Shown here: piece after piece, positions 53,880 to 60,888 of the stretch
Numbering within the stretch: the first letter of the stretch is position 1
Layout of the letters: every line of letters begins with the position of its first letter
Assembly (NCBI GenBank): GCA_963756605.1
Contig: CAVWOT010000039.1
Span: 1-64,000 of the forward strand
Origin: Bog-159 sp963756605
Lineage (GTDB): Bacteria > Acidobacteriota > Terriglobia > Bryobacterales > Bryobacteraceae
Reading direction: 5' to 3'
Length of the DNA stretch: 64,000 bases
Made by a program: the position numbers and the translations under genes
Notes under the pieces: model-generated
Seen by the model: only the letters and a program-made list of their open reading frames with translations
What the model was told of the DNA's origin: nothing
Databases searched by the model: none

Positions 53880-54285
53880 TGCTTCACAAATTATAGGGCA
53901 GGGCTCCAGTCCTGCGGCGGATCTCCCAGACCCGCCATGTGGCTGGACGTGGACGTTCCGCGCACGGTCGAAAACCCAACGTAACTTGTTGAAACCCCGT
54001 TCGGGCGGCCTGAGAGGCCGGCGCAGCTGGGAACCCGCCCCACATGGTTTTCATCACTATTCGTGGGCCGCAGGCCCATCCCGACAGGCGTGGACGCCTG
54101 CCCCACCTGTCACACTTCAATAATATAGACTTGCGCGGCGGGAAATCGTATGGTGGTGGGAGAGAAGAATCAAAATGTACAGCGGGTTCAGCCGGCTTCT
54201 ATGCGATCGATGCATGCGGATTCGTAAAGGAAAACGCGACCTTCAGAAGGGCGTCGATTCACCCATGCCCACGCAACTCATGAAC
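53880..54285. repeat. Intergenic region with a decayed palindrome cluster
   Basis: GCAGGGCT-CC-AGTCCTGC (53898-53915) and a second hairpin with one extra C (53916-53936) form one half unit. GGACGT-GG-ACGTTCC follows near 53952. A run with GGCCT-GAG-AGGCC and GCCCCAC lies near 54005-54040. CAGGCGT-GG-ACGCCTG (54085-54100) followed by CCCCAC repeats the first hairpin of the copy at 20353 in reverse. The other 180 bases hold nothing I recognise. Confidence 0.7.
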
Positions 54286-56031
54286 TCATGGGCACGGCTC
54301 TGCCACAAGTTGTACTCCGGGGACGAACAAATTCTTCTCGAAGTCCTCGTCGCTCGATGGGCAGGTCCCAGCATCGGCCGCCAAGGTGACTTCGATGGGT
54401 GCCATGGCGGCCGCATACCGCGCCCATGCTCCCGCCTTTCCAATCGCCAGCAGGGTGGGAGTCCCCGCGTGCTGCGCATCGAGAAAGCGGAGCGCCGTCA
54501 GGATATCCTGCACACGGTTGGCGTCGTCGCTGGCGTTGAAGGTCAGAAAGAACAGCTTGCTCAGATCGCGTGGGGCGAGGGCGCGGCCGGTCTGGAACAC
54601 ATCAATCAGCAGCACCGGCTTTCCGCCGCGGATCAATTCCGCGACACGCGTATCGCGGCGGGCAGCCTCGGCTCCTTCCGCGTCCACCACCAGCGTCGCC
54701 GCGCCGGGGCCGGCCAGCCAGACGCCCGGAATGCGGTCACCGCGTCCGGTCCGGCTGAGCGTGATGTTCTGACCCTGACCTTCGCTCCGCACGTCGCGCG
54801 GCCACGCGGCGTGGAACACATCCAGCAACAATTCGCGTCTGGCCGTCCCATCCAGCGCCGCAACCCGCTTCCTGCCGGACATCTGCCATTCCTCGAAAAG
54901 CTGTGCCGCGCTAAGCGCATTGGGCGGCAGGCTCCGCCCCTCCCACACCAACATGTCCAACAGCGGCTCCACTTCCACGCCGCGCTCGACAACCTTCTCC
55001 GATACGCGCACGCCTGCCAGCTCCTTCTGCAGAAAACTGTAAACCGCCTCCCGGCTCTGCCGGTTGAAATTATGCTCGGCCTGGAACTGCACCACCGAAA
55101 CCGCCTCCGGCCGCTGATAGAGCTCATAAATGGAGCGGACCGCGGGGTACTCTTCCTGGGGGGTATTGCGCGTCCAGTCGCCGGTCGCCGACACTAACAG
55201 CATGGGCCGGGGCGCCATCATGGCGGCAATCTCGACGTTGGACGTGCCGATGCGCAGGCCTGGCGCATTCTCGCACACGCATCCGCCCTGCATTATGAAC
55301 GACACCATATTGACCGGCGCGGCGGCGTGCACGCGGTCGTCCACCGCTGCCAGCAGCATCGTTTGCGTGCCCCCGCCTGAAGCGCCTGTGACGGCGAGCC
55401 GCTGGCGATCGACTTCCGGCAGCGACTCCAGAAAATCCAGGGTGCGAATAGAGTTCCACAATTGCAGGCCCAGCGGCGTGAAGCTCCAGAGCTGATAAGT
55501 AGGGTTCGTGAAACGATGCTCGGTTTGCAGCGTGTCGTTGTAGCCCACCATGTCATAGGCGAACGCTACGTATCCCTGGCGCGCAAGATTGATCCCCAGC
55601 GCCGGGCCGGAGAAGCTGTCCGAATTCTCCAAACGCCCGTAGGTCCAGTGCCCGTGTGGCGTCAGCACGGCGGGTACTTTGCCATTGAGATGCAATGGCC
55701 GGTAAAGGTTGCCACCGAGAAAGTAGCCCGGCATGGTTTCAAGCGCGACTTTCTCTATGGAGTATTCGCCACGCTCGATGCGCCCGAAGATCAGCGGATT
55801 GAGCGGCGTCTTCTCGGGAAGTGGATAGAGGCCCGCGGCCACCAGTATCTGCCGCTTGAGGTGCGCTTTATGAGCCTCCCAGGTGCGCAAGTTCGAATAC
55901 GCCGGCATGCTGAAATGGAAATCGGTGTGACGGATGTCCACATTGCGCGAATCGGCGGCTGGCGGCTGCGCCAACAGCCTGCACGCTAACAGCGCCGCTA
56001 CGAGGGCGATCCGGAACCGCTGCTCATGCAC
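54286..56031 (-). CDS. Secreted alpha/beta hydrolase, acetyl-xylan-esterase-like
   Basis: A 581-residue exported esterase. The GTG at 56031 is chosen because TACAAT (56045-56040) is 8 bases ahead. The signal peptide is IALVAALLACRLLAQ. The hydrolase core has VPAVLTPHGHWTYGRLEN, GYVAFAYDMVGYNDT, LAVTGASGGGTQTMLLAAVDDRVHAAAPVNM (Ser in GASGGG), MLLVSATGDWTRNTPQEEYP (Asp) and FQAEHNFNRQSREAVYSFL (His). The last 170 residues form a second hydrolase-like unit with GVWLAGPGAATLVVDAEGAE and KPVLLIDVFQTGRA and no visible triad. Two-lobed esterases of this kind are common beside glycan-degrading genes, but none is here. It stands alone, with the palindrome cluster behind it. Confidence 0.85.
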   Translation of the reverse strand: MHEQRFRIALVAALLACRLLAQPPAADSRNVDIRHTDFHFSMPAYSNLRTWEAHKAHLKRQILVAAGLYPLPEKTPLNPLIFGRIERGEYSIEKVALETMPGYFLGGNLYRPLHLNGKVPAVLTPHGHWTYGRLENSDSFSGPALGINLARQGYVAFAYDMVGYNDTLQTEHRFTNPTYQLWSFTPLGLQLWNSIRTLDFLESLPEVDRQRLAVTGASGGGTQTMLLAAVDDRVHAAAPVNMVSFIMQGGCVCENAPGLRIGTSNVEIAAMMAPRPMLLVSATGDWTRNTPQEEYPAVRSIYELYQRPEAVSVVQFQAEHNFNRQSREAVYSFLQKELAGVRVSEKVVERGVEVEPLLDMLVWEGRSLPPNALSAAQLFEEWQMSGRKRVAALDGTARRELLLDVFHAAWPRDVRSEGQGQNITLSRTGRGDRIPGVWLAGPGAATLVVDAEGAEAARRDTRVAELIRGGKPVLLIDVFQTGRALAPRDLSKLFFLTFNASDDANRVQDILTALRFLDAQHAGTPTLLAIGKAGAWARYAAAMAPIEVTLAADAGTCPSSDEDFEKNLFVPGVQLVAEPCP

Positions 56032-56045
56032 TGTGTGGCATTGTA

Positions 56046-56325
56046 GCATTCAGGCTGGGCGTCGCCTTCACCCGGTGGAGAGCATGGACGCCCGTCCAGA
56101 GCGTCGATTGGCGCCCTGGCTCGAATGACGCCCCGCTTAGCAGCAGGGCGCCCGCCTGGAAAGCAGCGCCCGACGAGATGCTCCGAGCACTACAGGACTT
56201 CTGTCTCGATAGAAGGCTGGAAGCAGCCTCGAGACGATCGACAAAAGATACGCCGCACCGGGATGCAGAAGCTTGGCCCGTGTACTACGCGCCCTTCGCT
56301 CGAAAGATGGATAGGAGGTTTGGAC
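56046..56325. other. No gene seen
   Basis: About 280 bases. GC-rich direct and inverted pieces (GGACGCCCGTCC near 56090) suggest decayed repeats of the palindrome type. I see no ORF with a start and a coding pattern. Confidence 0.4.
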
Positions 56326-56598
56326 ATGCGGATACCGATTTTTCTGAGGCTCGGAGCGCCGCGGTTGGCTAGAACGGGCTGGAACGGCAGTGCAGGCAGC
56401 GAATGGCGGGCACGCGCACAAACGCGCTCGTTGCCGCAGGCGCCTTCTGTCTTGCCGGATCAGGACCTCATGCGCTGGCTCAGGGCGACTTTCTATCTTA
56501 CTTACTTAGACGCGCTTTCGCACGACGGACATCAGCGGCTTACGGGAATACCCATAAGAACAGGAACAATCGAATCTCCAAAGGCCACCCTCACCTGA
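56326..56598 (+). CDS. Unrecognised small ORF with a strong ribosome site
   Basis: A 90-residue ORF (MRIPIFLRLGAPRLARTGWN). AGGAGG is 7 bases before the ATG. The product is basic, has no membrane helix and matches no family known to me. It lies in the same direction as the phosphatase gene and could be the first gene of that operon, or a chance ORF behind a good site. No codon pattern strongly favours it. Confidence 0.3.
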   Translation: MRIPIFLRLGAPRLARTGWNGSAGSEWRARAQTRSLPQAPSVLPDQDLMRWLRATFYLTYLDALSHDGHQRLTGIPIRTGTIESPKATLT

Positions 56599-56608
56599 AG
56601 GAGGCCCT

Positions 56609-56797
56609 ATGCGCTACCCTCCCTGTTTTCGTGATTATCCTGTTGGTTCTGTGCGGTTTGGAGCGATTTGGATTACCTCCATTTGTTTGATTTTGTCCTG
56701 CCCCTTCGGGGGCTGGTGCTTAAGTTGCGTCTTGTATCACACTGACGTCAGAAATGAGATGAAGCGTAGAAGGCAGGCGCGCATCGAAAAGGTATGA
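56609..56797 (+). CDS. Small ORF coupled to the phosphatase gene
   Basis: A 62-residue ORF starting 5 bases after AAGGAGG (MRYPPCFRDYPVGSVRFG). It has a hydrophobic middle (AIWITSICLILSCPFGGW) and a basic end (MKRRRQARIEKV). Its stop overlaps the phosphatase start (ATGA), so translation through it could deliver ribosomes to that gene. It may be a leader peptide or a small membrane protein. Confidence 0.4.
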   Translation: MRYPPCFRDYPVGSVRFGAIWITSICLILSCPFGGWCLSCVLYHTDVRNEMKRRRQARIEKV

Positions 56798-57330
56798 AAG
56801 CGTTTGGCTTGCCGGTACTCGCGATTCTGGGTAGCTTGGTTCTGACAGGCAGCAGCTCTGCGGCGGTCACGCCACAGTCGCTGACTAATTTCCAGGCGGT
56901 CGAGGACTCTTTATATCGTGGCGCTCAGCCGCGTGACAAAGGGTTCCGCGAGCTCGCCAAAATGGGTGTTCACACCGTGGTCGATCTTCGCGGCGGTGGC
57001 TCACGGGCGGTGAAAGAAGGGGAGTTCGTGACGAGCCTCGGCATGCATTATGTGAACATCCCGCTAAGCGGATATTCGGCACCGACGCAGGAGCAAGTAT
57101 CAAAGCTGTTCGCTATTCTCGAAAATCAGAAGGATGGACCGGTCTTCGTTCACTGCCGAAGAGGCGCGGATCGAACCGGAACAATCCTTGCGCTATACCG
57201 GATTCAGCATGATCACTGGCCAAATCAAAAGGCGCTGGACGAGGCAAAGGCCATGAAAATGGCCTCGTCGGAGCGGCTCATGCGGAATCTGATCCTTAGT
57301 TACCAGCCTGTCGATGCGGCTGTGCGTTAA
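56794..57330 (+). CDS. Secreted dual-specificity/tyrosine phosphatase
   Basis: A 178-residue phosphatase with a signal peptide (LPVLAILGSLVLTGSSSAAV). The catalytic loop HCRRGADRTGT fits HCxxGxxR(S/T), with Cys, Arg and a general-acid Asp in the LSGYSAPTQEQ region unclear. Before it come FQAVEDSLYRGAQPRDKGFRELAKMGVHTVVDLRGG and MHYVNIPLSG, typical of the atypical DSP/PTP-like group. Export is unusual for a protein phosphatase; it may act on phosphoinositides, phosphosugars or phosphoproteins outside the cytoplasm. It overlaps a small ORF and is followed by a terminator. Confidence 0.88.
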   Translation: MKAFGLPVLAILGSLVLTGSSSAAVTPQSLTNFQAVEDSLYRGAQPRDKGFRELAKMGVHTVVDLRGGGSRAVKEGEFVTSLGMHYVNIPLSGYSAPTQEQVSKLFAILENQKDGPVFVHCRRGADRTGTILALYRIQHDHWPNQKALDEAKAMKMASSERLMRNLILSYQPVDAAVR

Positions 57331-57353
57331 ACTCCCTCCGTGTGAATCACGCT

Positions 57354-57384
57354 GCCTCCTCCCCCCGTGGGAGGGGGCTTTTTT
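57354..57384 (+). terminator. Rho-independent terminator of the phosphatase gene
   Basis: GCCTCCTCCC, a five-base loop, then GGGAGGGGGC with one T-G pair: a 10-bp stem followed by TTTTTT (57379-57384). It lies 24 bases after the stop codon. Confidence 0.85.
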
Positions 57385-57485
57385 GTGCCGCCGCGATGGA
57401 GGCGAAACCTTTCTGGTCGGTACCCAGGACAACCGCACCCGACCCGGCATTTGAGGAGAGTAGTACGATCCGCCCCCGGTGCTGG

Positions 57486-57839
57486 CTATCGTAAAGTATC
57501 AGAGCGCCTATCACGGCTCCGGCGAGAGTCGCGGTTGCCTTCGCCGAAGTCGTAATCATTCAGGCGGAAGATACGGCTGTTGGTTCTGAACCGGAATTCG
57601 TGGGCGCCAACCGTCCAGGCGAGATTGTCGTTGATGGAGAAACGCGTGGCGCGGCGCCCCTGCGCCCACGTATGGTCGAACCATCCGAGCGGGGTGAACG
57701 GCGCGTTCGCGACTGCCTGGAGGACGATTGGAGACGCCGCCAGCGTTTTCTGAAAGTCGGCCGGCCCGAACCGGCTCGAATACCATGAGAACGCCGGGGT
57801 AGGGATGCCCGACGCAGTCGGCGACGAGACACGGTGCAA
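57486..57839 (-). pseudogene. Fragment of an Oar-like TonB receptor
   Basis: An open stretch on the minus strand reads PAFSWYSSRFGPADFQKTLAASPIVLQAVANAPFTPLGWFDHTWAQGRRATRFSINDNLAWTVGAHEFRFRTNSRIFRLNDYDFGEG. This has the look of the barrel region of Oar-like receptors (SINDNLxWTxGxHxFRFGxNxR...LNDYDFGEG). There is no plug or N-terminal domain before it and no barrel end after it, and the frame ends within 25 codons. It is a relic of a second receptor gene. Confidence 0.6.
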
Positions 57840-57948
57840 GGACCAGGGGTTTCATCCGCCGCGAGCCGGCGCCTTCTTCCAAACTTCCGCGCTTCAAGAC
57901 GCCCTCGTGGCGCAAGAATGATAATAGGAAGGCCGCTATACTGGTTTC

Positions 57949-59793
57949 ATGCTGGGAAAAATATTGCTGCCGCTGCTCGCTGCGACCATCGCGTGCGGCC
58001 AAACTATCAACACCTTTGCCGGAAACGGCACGGCCGGATATTCGGGGGATGGCGGGCCGGCCACACAGGCGGAGATCAACCGCGTGGTGGGACTGGCGAC
58101 GGACGCGGCTGGGAACATCTACCTGGCCGACCAAAACAATAACAGAGTGCGCCGGGTAGACACGAAGGGAGTAATCACGACATTCGCCGGAACCGGCGCC
58201 GCCGGATACAGCGGAGATGGCGGCCCCGCAGCCCAGGCCGAACTCAGCGGACCTCTGGGCGTGTGTTTGGCGCCCTCTGGCGCCATTTATGTGAATGACT
58301 ACGGCAATGAGCGGATCCGCGAAATCTCGACTTCGGGCATCATTACGACGGTAGCAGGGAACGGATCGACAGGGAACAGTGGGGATGGCGGCCCGGCCAC
58401 GGCTGCGGAATTTGTGATTCCAATTCGCTGCGCGGTGGATTTGAGCGGCAACTTGTTCATCGTGGACCAGGGAGCCTTTCGCGTTCGCAAAGTGGATTCA
58501 AGCGGCACCATCACGGCTTATGCGGGCACCGGCGCGCAGGGCTTCTCCGGTGATGGAGGACCAGCCACGCAGGCAGAGATGAACAACCCCACATGGGTGA
58601 CGGTAGATGCCGCAGGGGACCTTTATGTGACCGACCAGTTCAACTTTCGCATCCGGTTGATCAACGCCGCCAACGGGACGATTACGACGGTGGCGGGGAA
58701 TGGAGACAATGCGTTTGCGGGCGATGGAGGACCGGCGACGCAGGCCAGTTTGGGCTACCCGGGTGGGACCGTGGTGGATCCTACCGGCGCTCTGTTTATC
58801 GTGGACGGCTCGAATAACAGGATCCGCGAAGTGAGTGGCGGGGTCATTACCACGGTGGCGGGAACGGGGCCGGCGGGATATACGGGCGACGGTGGCGCGC
58901 CCCTGCAGGCGGAACTCAACAGCCCGTTCCCCATAACACTGGATTCCGCGGGAAACCTGTATGTGGGCGACGGCGATTATCCGAGCGACGCGACGGACAA
59001 CCGGGTGCGGGTGATTTCGGACGTGGCGGCCCCGCTTACGAAACAGACTCCCACTATCGGCGCCGTCGTGAGCGCGAGCGATTTTGGAGAATTTGCTTCC
59101 ACCTCGCCGGGCGCTTGGATTGAGATCTACGGATCGAACCTCGCGGTTGGCAGCGGGACTTGGGCAGGCGCCGATTTCAACGGCGTCAATGCTCCCACCT
59201 GGGTCGACGGCACTGCCGTAACTGTCGGCGGGCAGGCGGCCTTCATCGACTTCATCAGTCCGGGGCAGGTGAACGCGCTAGTGCCATCGAATGTTGCAAC
59301 GGGGATGCAGCCGGTGACAGTCACGGTCGGGAGCCTGACGAGCGCGGCGTACAACATTGCTGTCAACCCGGTTGAACCGGGGCTGGACGCGCCGCCATCG
59401 TTCAACATCGGCGGAATGCAGTACGCGGTGGCGCTGTTCGCCGATGGCACGTTCGTCCTCCCCGTGGGCGCAATTGCGGGTGTCACTTCGCGGCCGGCCC
59501 AGCCGAACGACGAGATTGTTCTATATGGCATAGGATTCGGTCCGGTGACGCCCAACATACCGGCGGGCCAGCTTGTGCAGCAAGCCAACACGCTGGCGTC
59601 GAGCTTTCAAATGTCCATAGGCGGGGTACCCGTGACTAACGTGTTCTATTACGGACTAGCACCGAATTACACGGGCTTGTATCAGTTCAATGTTGCGGTT
59701 CCGGCCAACGCCGGTACCGGCGCCGTGCCATTGACGTTCACAGTCGGCGGTGGGGCAGGAACGCAGACGTTGTATCTCGCGGTGAGTAACTGA
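57949..59793 (+). CDS. NHL-repeat secreted protein with C-terminal TIGR03437 domain
   Basis: A 614-residue secreted protein. Signal peptide residues 1-18 (LGKILLPLLAATIACGQ). Then six NHL-type repeats of about 56 residues, each with the module ITTxAGxGxxGxSGDGGPAxxAE followed by xGxxxDxxGNxYxxDxxNNRxRxV, which build a beta-propeller. From about residue 370 the C-terminal domain begins (IGAVVSASDFGEFASTSPGAWIEIYGSNLA), continues with FISPGQVNALVPSNVATG and YGIGFGPVTPNIPAGQ, and ends with GTQTLYLAVSN. This domain is the Solibacter-type TIGR03437. A ligand or partner is unknown; such proteins are numerous in the group. TATACT is 6 bases before the ATG. Confidence 0.92.
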   Translation: MLGKILLPLLAATIACGQTINTFAGNGTAGYSGDGGPATQAEINRVVGLATDAAGNIYLADQNNNRVRRVDTKGVITTFAGTGAAGYSGDGGPAAQAELSGPLGVCLAPSGAIYVNDYGNERIREISTSGIITTVAGNGSTGNSGDGGPATAAEFVIPIRCAVDLSGNLFIVDQGAFRVRKVDSSGTITAYAGTGAQGFSGDGGPATQAEMNNPTWVTVDAAGDLYVTDQFNFRIRLINAANGTITTVAGNGDNAFAGDGGPATQASLGYPGGTVVDPTGALFIVDGSNNRIREVSGGVITTVAGTGPAGYTGDGGAPLQAELNSPFPITLDSAGNLYVGDGDYPSDATDNRVRVISDVAAPLTKQTPTIGAVVSASDFGEFASTSPGAWIEIYGSNLAVGSGTWAGADFNGVNAPTWVDGTAVTVGGQAAFIDFISPGQVNALVPSNVATGMQPVTVTVGSLTSAAYNIAVNPVEPGLDAPPSFNIGGMQYAVALFADGTFVLPVGAIAGVTSRPAQPNDEIVLYGIGFGPVTPNIPAGQLVQQANTLASSFQMSIGGVPVTNVFYYGLAPNYTGLYQFNVAVPANAGTGAVPLTFTVGGGAGTQTLYLAVSN

Positions 59794-59879
59794 ACGAAAC
59801 CGTGCGGCCCTGGCGCCGTGGACAGCATTTGCGGAAGCGGGCTGCTGCCATCCGATAAAACGACCTTTGGAGGTGGCGG

Positions 59880-60155
59880 ATGAACACGCCGCTCGAAAAC
59901 GAGATCGCGAAGCGCTTCGGATTACTGCCGAATTTCTTCCGCCTCGCCTCCAGCGATCGCGCGATCACCACGAACCTCTGGGGATTTGTGCAGTTCGGGA
60001 ACTTGGATAACCCGCTGCCATCCCTGTTCAAGGTTTTTGCGAGGTCCGTTACTGCATCGCCCGGCACGTCGGTTTCCGTTGGGCAGCGCGTTGTACACGA
60101 ATTCCGACGCCTCCCGTCTCCCAACAGCATGTCAAACACGTGGCCGAGTTTGTGA
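59880..60155 (+). pseudogene. Broken start of a conserved hypothetical (sensor-associated domain)
   Basis: GGAGG precedes the ATG. Codons 1-49 read MNTPLENEIAKRFGLLPNFFRLAS...TTNLWGFVQFGNLDNPLPSLFK. I recall this start from acidobacterial and related sensor or peroxidase-like proteins, where it goes on to ERLFVYLSRFC-x-VRYCIARHVGFL. Here FCEVRYCIARHVGF lies in another frame just after the junction and the ERLFVYLS codons are missing. The frame then ends within 42 codons. It is a gene fragment. Confidence 0.55.
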
Positions 60156-60888
60156 ATCAAAATCACGCAGTTCCAGCCCCAGTGTCCGAAGATAGAGAGC
60201 CCAGGGCTTCCTATTTCGCCCCCTCCAATGCGACTGATGCCAAATCACGAGTGGGAGGCTGTTCGCCAGGACTCGACGCGATTGTTCGGAGCTCAGGGGC
60301 AAAGCGGCGGACAACATCGGAGCGCTGACCACTACTCCGTCCGTCACGAAACACTCGAGAGCGCCGTTGAACACTTGTCCGCCGCCATCGAACACGATCG
60401 TGAGTTCGCCTTGCCGCATGCGTGGCTTGCCTATATCTCCATGAACATTTACTTCAGCTTCGACCCGCGATAGACCAACTCGCGCCCGCGCCGCCGTGAC
60501 GACGGGGAATGGAATCTCGTCACGGCCAAGAAACACGACCTCCGGGTGGTTCAGCGAGGGATGACCACAGCCGGCATTGCAGACGAGATACAGCAGCGGA
60601 GAAACGCATCGCGGGAACTGCCCGGACGGCGCAGCTTGACATCCGCTACGAAGTAACCCAGCAAGGGATGCACGCAACGAACTCGTGCCTTACTCGCCTG
60701 AGAGAGCAGTTGGGCAGCCAGGCGCTCGGGAGGGGCATGGCAGGCCCGCCCTGGCGGCGTGTCACGCGCGGCATACTGCTCGCACGCCGGAGCACCAGTT
60801 GTTTGGAGGGCCGCAGCACTTCAACGGCTCGCGCGGATCGCGGCCAATTGCTACCCGGCGAAGGTTCCGAACTATGCGTGATTCTTCG
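60156..60888. other. Decayed sequence, no intact gene
   Basis: A plus-strand piece near 60370-60473 reads SAVEHLSAAIEHDREFALPHAWLAYISMNIYFSFDPR, which resembles a TPR unit as found in winged-helix/TPR regulators. Nothing continues it. A minus ORF over 60132-60677 has no family features and is taken as chance. Confidence 0.4.

Noticed and set aside
51900..53984. A 694-codon plus-strand ORF
   Set aside because: It lies antisense to the complete ADOP permease at 51483, is full of His/Gln/Arg with no fold features, and is the usual GC-rich shadow frame.
60132..60677. A 181-codon minus-strand ORF
   Set aside because: No family features, and the TPR-like string on the other strand explains part of the coding-like composition.
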